DNA from: a virus
Virus record (IMG/VR): IMGVR_UViG_3300042924_002583
Coordinates: 1-31,164 of that record
Direction: 5' to 3' (one strand)
DNA length: 31,164 nt
Each line of letters starts with the position of its first letter. The stretch's first letter is position 1. Shown piece after piece: positions 15,122 through 22,956 of the stretch. The position numbers and the translations under genes were made by a program. The notes under the pieces were generated by a model. That model was given only the letters and a program-made list of their open reading frames with translations. It made no database searches and had not been told where the DNA came from.

Positions 15122-16753
15122 ATGGCTAAACTTCCTTTATACGAGCTACTAATTAACGAGGACGAAGAGACTGGAGTAGACTTTATTGCTTTGGTTGATT
15201 CTCCAGCAATTGAGTATGACTGGGTAGCTTTCTCTCAGCAATTTGAGACTTACAGCGACTATCCAAAAGCTGCAAGTGAAAACGCAAAAAGAGCGATTGA
15301 GTTAAAAGAAAAATACAATTTAGAATGCGGAACTCAGGTCGGATGGGTAAGAGCTTCTCAATTAGCAAACGGAGAGAACCTTAGTAGAGAAACGATTGCG
15401 AGAATGTCAGGTTTTGAAAGGCATAGAGAGAATTCTAAAGGTGACCCAAAAGAGGACTGCGGAGCTTTAATGTGGTTAGCTTGGGGCGGTGATGAAGGGG
15501 TAGAATGGGCAAGTAGAAAGTTAAAACAGATTGACGAGTTTGTAGTAGAACCAAAAGCTGGAGAAGACAAGAACGAGTTTATTAGCAGATGTATTTCTGT
15601 TGAAGTCGGAAACGGAATTGAACAAGAACAAGCTGCTGCTATTTGTTACACTAAGTGGGATAAAAAAAGTTTTAGTTTTAAGACTACCGACAAGCAGATA
15701 ATAAGTGGACCAGCAATGATTCCTAACCAATCTATTTACAGAAGGAGTAAAGATGGTGAAGAATACAATGTTATTTTCTCTAAAGAAACGATTCAAAAAA
15801 TAGTTGAGAGATATTTCAAGAATCAGTATGTAACTAACTTCAATCTTCAGCATAAGAAAAATATGTTAGCGGATGGAGTTTATCTTATTGAGTCTTTCAT
15901 CATTGATTCAAGCAGAGGAATAAAAACACCTGAAGGATTTGAAGACCTACCCGATGGCACTTGGTTTATTTCGTGCAAAGTAGATAACGAAGAGATTTGG
16001 AACGATTATATCAAGAGTGGTAAGTTTAAAGGATTCTCAGTAGAGGGATTATTCACAGATAGAAAAGTAGAGATGGTTTCAAATGTTCAAGAGGCTATCG
16101 CATTGATTGATAAATTACAATTAAATAAAACAAATATATATAACAATATGAGCGATGTAAAAGTGCTATTAAGCAAACTCAAAGAAATCTTTTCAGAAGA
16201 GGCAGTTATGTCATTTGAAGAGGCAAAATTAGCTGATGGAATTACCATTATAAAGTGGGAAGGACCATTAGCAGAAGGAACAAGTGTTATGGTTATTAGT
16301 GAGTCAGGTGAAGTACCAGCTCCAGATGGTGAACACGAGCTTCAAGATGGTAGAAAAATCACAATTGAAAATGGTAAAGTAACTGCTATCGTTTTACCTG
16401 AAGTTCCAGCTGAATCTCCTGAAGAAGAACCATCAGTAGAGGTAGAAATTGAAGCTAAACAAAAAATGGCTGAAGATTACCTTCCAATGATTGAGGCAAT
16501 GGGTGCTAAGATTATGAAAATGGAAGAAATGATGGCAGCTTTAGAGGCTAAAATTTCTGAGAAGATGGGCGCAACAGAGGAGAAAATGAATACTCAAAAA
16601 GATGCTTTCTCTAAGTTAGTTGAAATAGTTGAAAAGTTAGCAGATGCTCCTTCTGAAGTTGTAGAAGCTAAACCTTTCAATGTAAACTTTCAAGCTGAAA
16701 AAGAAAATCAGTACAATAAATTAAACGATATTTTAAACATATTAAATAAATAA
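15122..16753 (+). CDS. Prohead protease-scaffold fusion (XkdF-like)
   Basis: The 543-residue protein is modular. The start is the leader LYELLINEDEETGVDFIALVDSPAIEYDW. Residues about 43-140 form an inserted domain (SDYPKAASENAKRAIELK; VGWVRASQLANGENLS; ALMWLAWGGDEGVEWA), and FISRCISVE plus AAAICYTKW (153-179) form a motif common in phage head proteases. The XkdF-like protease core spans about 195-315, with His244 (NLQHKK) and Ser306 (FKGFSVEG) as likely catalytic residues. The rest is a low-complexity DG-repeat region and a C-terminal coiled coil (about 446-543) that fits a scaffold. It should process the prohead. It directly precedes the major capsid gene. An internal ATG at codon 343 may yield the scaffold separately. 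Confidence 0.75.
   Translation: MAKLPLYELLINEDEETGVDFIALVDSPAIEYDWVAFSQQFETYSDYPKAASENAKRAIELKEKYNLECGTQVGWVRASQLANGENLSRETIARMSGFERHRENSKGDPKEDCGALMWLAWGGDEGVEWASRKLKQIDEFVVEPKAGEDKNEFISRCISVEVGNGIEQEQAAAICYTKWDKKSFSFKTTDKQIISGPAMIPNQSIYRRSKDGEEYNVIFSKETIQKIVERYFKNQYVTNFNLQHKKNMLADGVYLIESFIIDSSRGIKTPEGFEDLPDGTWFISCKVDNEEIWNDYIKSGKFKGFSVEGLFTDRKVEMVSNVQEAIALIDKLQLNKTNIYNNMSDVKVLLSKLKEIFSEEAVMSFEEAKLADGITIIKWEGPLAEGTSVMVISESGEVPAPDGEHELQDGRKITIENGKVTAIVLPEVPAESPEEEPSVEVEIEAKQKMAEDYLPMIEAMGAKIMKMEEMMAALEAKISEKMGATEEKMNTQKDAFSKLVEIVEKLADAPSEVVEAKPFNVNFQAEKENQYNKLNDILNILNK
16148..16753 (+). CDS. Nested in-frame scaffold protein start (candidate)
   Basis: Within the protease-scaffold gene, in the same frame, Met343 lies exactly at the junction between the protease core and the scaffold part. 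The DNA before it (AAATATATATAACAAT, 16132-16147) looks like an intergenic leader: it matches the AT-rich AAATATATA tracts before several independently started genes here (8064, 15122, 18399, 21869). Translation from this ATG would give 201 residues: a helix, a beta DG-repeat domain and a long coiled coil. Nested scaffold starts are known, for example lambda Nu3 within C. This is inference from leader and domain boundary. Confidence 0.5.
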   Translation: MSDVKVLLSKLKEIFSEEAVMSFEEAKLADGITIIKWEGPLAEGTSVMVISESGEVPAPDGEHELQDGRKITIENGKVTAIVLPEVPAESPEEEPSVEVEIEAKQKMAEDYLPMIEAMGAKIMKMEEMMAALEAKISEKMGATEEKMNTQKDAFSKLVEIVEKLADAPSEVVEAKPFNVNFQAEKENQYNKLNDILNILNK

Positions 16754-16757
16754 AAAA

Positions 16758-17714
16758 ATGGCATTCTCGGTAGGAACATTAACTGGCTATGTTAAAGCCA
16801 ATGAAAGAGAATTATTGACTAAGTCTTTATTCTCAGCAAAATCAATCAGTTTGGCATCTAAAATGCCGAATGTAAAATCTTCTTCTCAATTAAACTTGAT
16901 GGATACTGACGCAGTATTTCAATCAGGTGTTTCTTGTGGATTCGTAGCATCAGGTACTACAACTTTCACTCGCAGAAATATGACTGTTTCTCCGATTAAA
17001 GTTCACGAATCTTTATGTCCAAAGACTTTGGAAAACACTTGGTTAGGTTTAGTTTTACCTTCAGGTTCAAATCCAAAATCAATTCCATTTGAACAACAAT
17101 TCACAGACTTAAAAGCTGGTTTAATTGCACAAAATTTGGAGAGAGCTTTTTGGCAAGGTGACACTGGAAGTGGTGATAACGCTTTAGCTCAATTTGATGG
17201 TATGATTAAATTGGTTACAAGTGTATCAGGTAGTGCAATTGCTGCTAACTCTTCTGCATTTATGAGTGGTGCGCCTTACTCAGCAACTGGTGGTATCACA
17301 ACTTCAAATGTAATCGCAATTTTGCAAGGAGTTTTCAGAGCAATTCCAGCAGCATTAGTAGACAAAACTGATACAACAATTTTCGTTGGTATTGATACCT
17401 TCAGAACTTATCAGTTAGCTTTAACTAACGCTAACCTTTTCCATTACAATACAGATGCTTCAAGCAGTAACTTTGAAATCGTTATGCCTGGTACTAACAT
17501 TAAAGTAGTAGGAGTAAACGGATTGAATGGTACTAACAGAATCTATGCATTACGCACATCAAATATGTTCTTCGGATGTGATGTACTTGGTGAAGAGTCT
17601 AAGTTTGAATTGTTCTGGGCGCAAGAGGCTATGGAAGTTCGTTATGTATGCGAGTTCAAAGCTGGTGTACAAATCGCATTCCCAGCTGAAATCGTTTATT
17701 ATGTAGGAGCTTAA
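16758..17714 (+). CDS. Major capsid protein (HK97 fold, probable)
   Basis: The 318-residue protein follows the protease-scaffold gene by 4 bases and has the composition of a capsid protein: small residues, few cysteines, and a C-terminal beta sheet (NIKVVGVNGLNGTNRIYALR; MEVRYVCEFKAGVQIAFPAEIVYYVG). A central helix bears IPFEQQFTDLKAGLIAQNLERAFW (about 112-135), like the spine helix. The domain after TTIFVGIDTFRTYQLALT resembles the A-domain of HK97-like capsid proteins. A strong hairpin terminator follows its stop, as expected for the most abundant protein. I see no clear maturation cleavage site. The assignment rests on order, size and C-terminal pattern. Confidence 0.8.
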   Translation: MAFSVGTLTGYVKANERELLTKSLFSAKSISLASKMPNVKSSSQLNLMDTDAVFQSGVSCGFVASGTTTFTRRNMTVSPIKVHESLCPKTLENTWLGLVLPSGSNPKSIPFEQQFTDLKAGLIAQNLERAFWQGDTGSGDNALAQFDGMIKLVTSVSGSAIAANSSAFMSGAPYSATGGITTSNVIAILQGVFRAIPAALVDKTDTTIFVGIDTFRTYQLALTNANLFHYNTDASSSNFEIVMPGTNIKVVGVNGLNGTNRIYALRTSNMFFGCDVLGEESKFELFWAQEAMEVRYVCEFKAGVQIAFPAEIVYYVGA

Positions 17715-17727
17715 ACAATAATGTAAG

Positions 17728-17769
17728 AAGGGGATTCGGTTTAATAAGTTAAGCCTTATCCCCTTTTTT
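17728..17769 (+). terminator. Rho-independent terminator after the capsid gene
   Basis: AAGGGGAT (17728-17735) pairs perfectly with ATCCCCTT (17758-17765), giving 8 pairs. Inside a 2x2 internal loop, GGTTTAA (17738-17744) pairs with TTAAGCC (17749-17755), including one G-U, around a 4-base loop. The stem runs straight into TTTTTT (17764-17769). This two-part stem with a U-tract is the best terminator in the window and lies in the 80-base gap after the capsid gene. Confidence 0.85.
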
Positions 17770-17794
17770 ATAAAAATAAAAGGAGAATAAAAAA

Positions 17795-18304
17795 ATGGCG
17801 TGTGCAGTAACATCAGGTTATACATTAGATTGCAAGGACGCAGTCGGTGGTTTAAAGAATATCTATTTTGCTAATGGTTTACCTTCAGCAGCTACTATAA
17901 CAAGTACAACTGCAAGTGGAATCTCAAATGTAAGTGGAGTAAGTTTTTACAAGTACGAGTTAATGCCTCAAGCAGCAGATTCGTTTACAGAAGAAATCAC
18001 TTCAGCCCCAGCAAATGGAACAGTTTTCTACACTCAAACAGTAGTAACAAATTTCGCTAAAATGAGTCAAACTTCACGCAATAAGTGGTTGACTTTAGCG
18101 CAAGCTCGTTTGTTAACTATCATTGAGAAAAAGGATGGTACATTTTGGTTACTTGGTGAAGTTAACGGATTAGAAGTAAGTGCTGGTTCACATACAAGTG
18201 GAGCTGCAATGGGTGACTTCAACGGAGTTCAGTTAACTTTAACTGGAATGGAGGCTGCTCCAGCTCAAGTCTTGACGAGCGCATCTGCGTTTAGTAAAAT
18301 TTAG
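17795..18304 (+). CDS. Virion structural protein, possibly tail tube or capsid-associated
   Basis: The 169-residue protein opens ACAVTSGYTLDCKDAVGG and has FYKYELMPQAADSFTEEIT (51-69), VFYTQTVVTNFAKMSQTSRNKW (about 77-98) and a C-terminal GDFNGVQLTLTGMEAAPA. This pattern is common to a family of Bacteroidetes phage and prophage structural proteins. The beta-rich middle and terminal LTLTGxE strand are like tail tube proteins, though a capsid decoration role is equally consistent with its place right after the capsid gene. Terminators lie on both sides, so it forms its own short transcription unit or the tail of read-through. The ATG at 17795 is preceded by AAAGGAGA (about 17779-17786), a possible ribosome-binding site in a genome that mostly lacks them. 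Confidence 0.6.
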   Translation: MACAVTSGYTLDCKDAVGGLKNIYFANGLPSAATITSTTASGISNVSGVSFYKYELMPQAADSFTEEITSAPANGTVFYTQTVVTNFAKMSQTSRNKWLTLAQARLLTIIEKKDGTFWLLGEVNGLEVSAGSHTSGAAMGDFNGVQLTLTGMEAAPAQVLTSASAFSKI

Positions 18305-18336
18305 GCTTCAAGATAGGGTTGTTTCATAGTTAGATT

Positions 18337-18360
18337 AGGTAGCTCACAAGGCTACCTTTT
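18337..18360 (+). terminator. Rho-independent terminator
   Basis: AGGTAGC (18337-18343) pairs perfectly with GCTACCT (18351-18357) across a 7-base loop and continues into TTTT (18357-18360), followed by further T/A-rich sequence. It lies in the 94-base gap between the structural gene ending at 18304 and the gene starting at 18399, and ends the short unit that starts after the capsid terminator. Confidence 0.78.
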
Positions 18361-18398
18361 CTATTTTATAACTTTTTGTATTTTTTCTATATACATAT

Positions 18399-18806
18399 AT
18401 GGTCAATTTAACCTATGGCGAGAACGAATTGTTGTTAACTGGTACAGAAAACATAACTGATCCAAACATAACTACATTGAATCAGGCTTGGTTTGGTATT
18501 TACTCACAAGTTACTAAGCAAACTAAATGGGTTAAGGTAGTGAATCAATCTAACTATTTGCCAAGATGCGACAATTTTGAAATGACAATTGTTAACAGCC
18601 AAGAAGCAGAAGACTTGTTAGAAGGAATAGTTTATTTAAAAGAGAAAGGATTCTACGAGTATTCGCTATACACAAATACAGGTGGAGAAAGTCCAAACGA
18701 AAATGATACACTACTTGAAAGAGGAAAGTGTTTATTAGAATTTAGCGATGCAACAATAACAACATATGACCCAAATATTGAAGTAATAGTTTATGACAGA
18801 CAATAA
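18399..18806 (+). CDS. Hypothetical virion-associated beta-rich protein
   Basis: The 135-residue protein is rich in predicted strands (NLTYGENELLLTGTENIT; WVKVVNQSNYLPRCDNFEMTIV; FYEYSLYTNTGGE) and ends with CLLEFSDATITTYDPNIEVIVYD. A short N-terminal beta sandwich with a YEYxLYxxT motif and a [LV]LExGK-type stretch is a recurring pattern in Bacteroidetes phage proteins located beside capsid or portal genes. No enzyme motif is visible. Its start has an AT-rich leader ending in ATATACATAT. It overlaps the portal gene by 14 bases, so it probably belongs to the head module as a minor structural or fibre-base protein. Confidence 0.55.
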   Translation: MVNLTYGENELLLTGTENITDPNITTLNQAWFGIYSQVTKQTKWVKVVNQSNYLPRCDNFEMTIVNSQEAEDLLEGIVYLKEKGFYEYSLYTNTGGESPNENDTLLERGKCLLEFSDATITTYDPNIEVIVYDRQ

Positions 18807-20754
18807 AAGTAAATTCGTTTTTTATAACGAGCCAGTTTCAACTTATACGGTACCAGTTTTTGAGAAGGACAAGAATAAAAACTGGGTAAATTATGGCGAG
18901 AATAATTGCTATCCTCAGTACTTAGTAGACTTGTTTAATCGTAGTGCTAAACACAATGCAATTTTAACAGCTAAACAGAAATATACATACGGAAGAGGAT
19001 TAAAAATCAAAGAAGGATTAGTTACTGAACAAGCTATCAAAGCTCAATCTTTTTTAGTGCGTCCTAATAATTTTGAAACACTAAGTGATATATTTAACAA
19101 GGCTGTTTTAGACAAGCGAATATACGGAGGCTATGCACTACAAATAGTTTGGAGTAAGTTAACTGGTAAGGTAGCTCAAGTCTATCATATGGACTTCGCT
19201 AAAATCCGTTCAAATGTAGATAACACTTCTTTTTACTACTCGGATAATTGGGAAGATTACAGACCAAAGGTTACTGAGTACGATGCTTTCAATACAGAAA
19301 AAAGAGAAGGAGTTCAAATCCTTTATTACAGAGAGTATAGACCTAATCTTTCTACCTATCCTTTGCCTGATTATATCGGTGCGATTCCATACATAGAAAG
19401 CGATGTAGAAGTGGCAAATTTTCACCGAGCAAACTTGCAAAATAATTTCTTCTTTGGTGGTATTCTAAACTTTAATAATGGAATTCCAACAGATGAAGAG
19501 CAAAGAGCTTTAGTTAGAAGGATTAACAACAAACACGGCAGCACAGATAATGCTGGTAGATGGATTATTAACTTCTCAGATGGTTCAGACAAAGCTCCAA
19601 ATGTAATTAGTCTTCAACCATCGGAATTAGACAAACAATTTGATATACTAAACGATACTATTCAGCAAGAGATTTTCGTAGCTCACAGAGTAACTTCGCC
19701 TATTTTTATGGGAATCCGTGTAGAGGGTCAATTGGGTGGAAGAAATGAAATGGTAGATGCGTTTAAATTGTTTGAACAAAACGAAATTAAACCTGACCAG
19801 CATCATTTTGAAGAGTTATTTAACTACATAATTGGTTTGAATGGTATAAATCAGCCTTATGAAGTTCAGCCTTTAGAACCATTCTCACCTGAGTTCTCTG
19901 AAGCTACTATGTTAGAGATTGCAACTAAAGACGAATTGCGTGAGATGGCTGGTTTACCAAGCATTCAACCAGTAAAAGACCAAAATTCAAGAGTAGTAGA
20001 CTTGTTAGGCTCATTTAGTCCGTTACTATCTACTAAGGTATTAGAAAAGTTGACAGATGATGAGATAAGAAAGTTAGCTGGTTTAGGACCATTGACTCAA
20101 CCACTACCGACTACTCCACAATCATTTAGTGAAGAAAACGAAATTGAAGTTTTCGCAGAGTTCGGAGTAGATGCTGATGACTATTTTGAAATTGAGAGTA
20201 GAAAATTAGAAATATTTGAGGACCATTATTCGTTTGAGTCGCACTTAGAATTCAACGAACAAGAATTATACGATTATGCTTTTGATATTGACTCACTAAC
20301 TGAAGAGGAGAGAAGCTTAATAAGCCAAGTAAAAAGAGACCCTTTAATAAGTAAGAAAGATTTGGCAGTTAACTTAGAAATCAGCGAAGGTAAATTAGAT
20401 GAGCTAATCAAATCTTTGAAGGATAAAAAAGTCTTGGCATTAACTGAAGGAGCTTGGAACATCATAAGTGTTTTACCGACTCAATCAGCAATTAGTAAGA
20501 TAGCAGACGAGTTGAAAAAGTACGAAGTTAGGTACAAATATCAAGGACCAAGAGACAGCAAGAACAGAGCTTTTTGTAAGGCTTTATTGAACTTGAATAA
20601 GCTTTATACAAGAGACGAAATCAGTAAGATTTCACAGCGAGTAGGTAGAAATGTTTGGACCAAACGAGGCGGCTGGTATACAAAGCCAGGTACAGACATA
20701 CACTTACCATATTGCAGACATCAATGGGCATCAATATTAGTTAAGAAAAAATAA
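18793..20754 (+). CDS. Portal protein fused to a head-morphogenesis-like C-terminus
   Basis: The 653-residue protein has a portal-like N-terminal part: YGENNCYPQYLVDLFNRS (about 34-51), AKHNAILTAKQKYTYGRGLK (52-71), the VRRINNKHGS stretch, and an IFVAHRVTSPIFMGIRVEGQLGG region (about 290-315) that fits the portal clip/crown core. After about residue 430 come an acidic linker, a winged-helix-like segment (about 502-558) and a terminal module (576-653). In that module a YQGPRDSKNRAFC stretch (to Cys595), TKRGGW and LPYC-x-H (Cys641, His643) resemble the Cys/His-containing ends of MuF/gp7-type head morphogenesis proteins. This suggests a portal joined to a minor head protein, two functions usually encoded separately. 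Its position in the head module fits. The portal call is fairly firm; the fusion interpretation is tentative. Confidence 0.72.
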   Translation: MTDNKSKFVFYNEPVSTYTVPVFEKDKNKNWVNYGENNCYPQYLVDLFNRSAKHNAILTAKQKYTYGRGLKIKEGLVTEQAIKAQSFLVRPNNFETLSDIFNKAVLDKRIYGGYALQIVWSKLTGKVAQVYHMDFAKIRSNVDNTSFYYSDNWEDYRPKVTEYDAFNTEKREGVQILYYREYRPNLSTYPLPDYIGAIPYIESDVEVANFHRANLQNNFFFGGILNFNNGIPTDEEQRALVRRINNKHGSTDNAGRWIINFSDGSDKAPNVISLQPSELDKQFDILNDTIQQEIFVAHRVTSPIFMGIRVEGQLGGRNEMVDAFKLFEQNEIKPDQHHFEELFNYIIGLNGINQPYEVQPLEPFSPEFSEATMLEIATKDELREMAGLPSIQPVKDQNSRVVDLLGSFSPLLSTKVLEKLTDDEIRKLAGLGPLTQPLPTTPQSFSEENEIEVFAEFGVDADDYFEIESRKLEIFEDHYSFESHLEFNEQELYDYAFDIDSLTEEERSLISQVKRDPLISKKDLAVNLEISEGKLDELIKSLKDKKVLALTEGAWNIISVLPTQSAISKIADELKKYEVRYKYQGPRDSKNRAFCKALLNLNKLYTRDEISKISQRVGRNVWTKRGGWYTKPGTDIHLPYCRHQWASILVKKK

Positions 20755-21332
20755 TGGCAACAATACTATTCATATCAGAAGAGACCCTTAAACAAGAGTC
20801 AATCATAAGCGAGAATGTAGACCCAAAATTATTAGTGCCAACAATTAAAGAAGCACAAAATATTTATCTACTTCCGATTCTTGGAACTGCGTTATACAAT
20901 CAATTAGTAACTCAAGTCTCAAGCAATTCAGTTAGTGCTGCGAATGTAACTTTACTGGATACTTATATAACTCCTACTTTAGTTAAGTACTGCGTGTATG
21001 AGTCTATTTTACCTTTGAGTTTTAAATTCCAAAATAAGAATATAGCTACAAAGAATTCTGAATTCTCTAATCAAGCGAATATGGAAGACTTAAGGTACTT
21101 ACTTGATTACACAAAGAATAGAGCTGAGTGGTACGCTGAAAGATTGACTAACTTTTTACTCGCAAATACAAGTACTTATCCGTTATATTTGACTCAACCA
21201 AATGCTAACATAGATACTATTTATCCGAATGATAATAACTATCAAAATGGAATGTACTTAGGACCTGACATTGACTGGGATTTAGTTCCACCAAGTATTA
21301 AATATCAAGGGAATTTTAGAAGAAGAACATAA
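20754..21332 (+). CDS. Head-tail connector (DUF6712-like)
   Basis: The 192-residue protein begins ATILFISEETLKQESIISENVDPKLLVP, followed by TIKEAQNIYLLPILGTALYNQLV (about 30-52), a helical segment with aromatic Tyr/Leu spacing common to head-tail connectors in Bacteroidetes phages (DUF6712-like). The C-terminal half includes NMEDLRYLLDYTKNRAEWYAERLTNFL (about 109-135). Connectors bridge the portal and the neck. The start abuts the portal stop with a 1-base overlap. The family name is from recall of the sequence pattern and not from a search; the connector function is inferred by analogy and order. Confidence 0.65.
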   Translation: MATILFISEETLKQESIISENVDPKLLVPTIKEAQNIYLLPILGTALYNQLVTQVSSNSVSAANVTLLDTYITPTLVKYCVYESILPLSFKFQNKNIATKNSEFSNQANMEDLRYLLDYTKNRAEWYAERLTNFLLANTSTYPLYLTQPNANIDTIYPNDNNYQNGMYLGPDIDWDLVPPSIKYQGNFRRRT

Positions 21333-21334
21333 CT

Positions 21335-21448
21335 ATGAGAAAAAAAGGAAGCAAAAACAAATCAAATTTAGAAAAACTAAGAATCTATTTAAATGCAAAC
21401 CAGCCTAAACAAAGTAGTCAACCTATTACAAGAGATAGCAACAAGTAA
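21335..21448 (+). CDS. Possible small basic protein (37 aa)
   Basis: Between the connector stop and the next gene's start lies an open frame, ATG 21335 to TAA 21448, coding for 37 residues beginning MRKKGSKNKSNLEKLRIYL. It is strongly basic and overlaps the 21393 gene by 56 bases in another frame. The gap is otherwise only 60 bases, so the frame may simply be an accident of AT-rich leader sequence. If real it could be a nucleic-acid-binding or head-completion peptide. Support is weak. Confidence 0.3.
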   Translation: MRKKGSKNKSNLEKLRIYLNANQPKQSSQPITRDSNK

Positions 21449-21839
21449 TCAATTCTTAAATGGAAATTTTACTTTTTGTGATGTCGCAGATTTGGGTGCG
21501 AGTGCGCCTTTGTCTTACCCTCTTTTGTGGGGCGATGTAAGACCATCAAACTTTAGTAGTAAGGTATTTAGCCTTAACTTACAATTGACTGCAATAGACA
21601 TTGTTTTAAAGGACTTATCTAACGAAAGAGATGTGTTGAGTGATACACTACAAATAATCTCAGATGTGATAGCCAAAATAAAGCAGTCTACTTATTACGG
21701 AAGCTATTTTGAGATGCAAGAGAATATCACTTGTACACCGATAAAGGATAGCTACGGAGACGAAGTGGCTGGATGGGTATGTAATTTCACACTAAACATT
21801 GCTAACCCTTACGATTCGTGTGTAGTTCCAACAAATTAA
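21393..21839 (+). CDS. Head-tail joining / tail terminator-like protein
   Basis: The 148-residue protein has a pattern recurring in Bacteroidetes phages: SYPLLWGDVRPSN (about 41-53), IVLKDLSNERDVLSDTLQIISDV (about 70-92), and a C-terminus GWVCNFTLNIANPYDSCVVPTN. The AsnProxAspxCxxP ending and the LSDTLQII helix are typical of a family placed just after the connector gene, in the position of tail terminator or neck proteins. There is no enzymatic motif. It lies between the connector and the small structural gene at 21869. Membership in the structural module is likely; the exact role is inferred from position. Confidence 0.58.
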   Translation: MQTSLNKVVNLLQEIATSNQFLNGNFTFCDVADLGASAPLSYPLLWGDVRPSNFSSKVFSLNLQLTAIDIVLKDLSNERDVLSDTLQIISDVIAKIKQSTYYGSYFEMQENITCTPIKDSYGDEVAGWVCNFTLNIANPYDSCVVPTN

Positions 21840-21868
21840 AATTTTAAAATAAATAAATATATAAAGAT

Positions 21869-22144
21869 ATGGTATTAGAGCAAAGAATGTTAGGTGGTAA
21901 TGGATGCAAATTTATTGATTCTGCATCTACTGGAAATAGATTTTATGTAATCGTAGTGAATGCTGATTGTGTTTTAACAAATTTAAAAACAGCAAATGGT
22001 CAAGACTTACTAACTCAGTACGGATTAAGTGGTAAAACCTTAAAACAAGGTATGTTAATACCAGCATTTAACGGAGACCCAATTGCAGACATAACTCCAA
22101 GTTCAGGTTCAGTTATTGGTTACGGCTATAACTTATTGGGATAA
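21869..22144 (+). CDS. Small structural protein (91 aa, hypothetical)
   Basis: The 91-residue protein is Gly- and Ser-rich and mostly beta by prediction (GNRFYVIVVNADCVLTNL; IADITPSSGSVIGYGYNLLG), with no charged helices or membrane segment. It begins after an AT-rich leader (AAATATATAAAGAT) and its stop overlaps the start of the fibre-like gene by one base. A small beta-rich protein at this position could be a fibre base, decoration or adaptor protein. Function is unknown. Confidence 0.55.
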   Translation: MVLEQRMLGGNGCKFIDSASTGNRFYVIVVNADCVLTNLKTANGQDLLTQYGLSGKTLKQGMLIPAFNGDPIADITPSSGSVIGYGYNLLG

Positions 22145-22956
22145 TGATTAGTATTGGATTAGGTACAATTGTTGGAGGTAATGGTAGCACTCTTGGCGGT
22201 TTTTCTGCCGAGTATCAGGCTATTTTATCAAGAGCTACAAGTTCAGGGATTACCTTGCCAAGTTTAGCCAATCAAGCTAACCAAAATAAGTTAATTGAAG
22301 ATTTGAAAACTGCTGGAGTTTGGGACAAATTAGATGTATTCTATATGTTCGCAAATACTGGTTCAAGTGGTTTCGGTTTATTGAATTGGAAAAATCCAAA
22401 CGGAACAACTAACGCAAGTGCAGTAGGTAGCTTAACCTTTAATGGTTCAGCATTTCAAGGAGCTGCATTAAGTTATTTGAATACTAACTATAATCCAACA
22501 ACTAAGGCTACAAATTTCTCTCAAAATAATGCTGGGATTGGAGTTTGGAAAAGAACACACGATGGTGCAGCTAACAAATATTTATGGGGTAATTCAGGAG
22601 CAAGAAGTTATGTTCAAGGAGTTAGTACATCAAATGCAAGATTACACACCATAACTAGTTTAGCTGCTAATTTTAATACTACAAATACTGGTATGTTGGT
22701 TATGAATAGAACTGCTGCGAGTGGTACTAATTGCATAACTTTAGCGGTTAATACTACAATAACAACTACTAATCAACTATCAGGAACTACTGCTCCTCCT
22801 GACAATGCTAACTATTCAGTTTTTACATATGCGACTTCAACTGCTGATACTTATTTAGGTCAAATTTCTGCTTGGTGGATTGGAGCAAATTTCGCAACTG
22901 AAGTAAATAACTCAAGTCTTTATAATGCCTTAAACACTTATATGTCTACCATCTGA
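22144..22956 (+). CDS. Putative tail fibre / receptor-binding protein
   Basis: The 270-residue protein begins with a Gly-rich leader (ISIGLGTIVGGNGSTLGGF), then SRATSSGITLPSLANQANQNKLIEDLKTAGVWDKLDVFYMF (about 29-69), then an Asn/Ser/Thr-rich beta region that reads like a concanavalin A/LamG-type jelly roll (SYLNTNYNPTTKATNFSQNN; ISAWWIGANFATEVNNSSLY). Proteins with this opening and fold serve as tail fibres or receptor-binding proteins in Bacteroidetes phages. It is the last structural gene and is followed directly by lysis-region membrane proteins. Host-recognition function is inference; surface exposure is likely. Confidence 0.6.
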   Translation: MISIGLGTIVGGNGSTLGGFSAEYQAILSRATSSGITLPSLANQANQNKLIEDLKTAGVWDKLDVFYMFANTGSSGFGLLNWKNPNGTTNASAVGSLTFNGSAFQGAALSYLNTNYNPTTKATNFSQNNAGIGVWKRTHDGAANKYLWGNSGARSYVQGVSTSNARLHTITSLAANFNTTNTGMLVMNRTAASGTNCITLAVNTTITTTNQLSGTTAPPDNANYSVFTYATSTADTYLGQISAWWIGANFATEVNNSSLYNALNTYMSTI

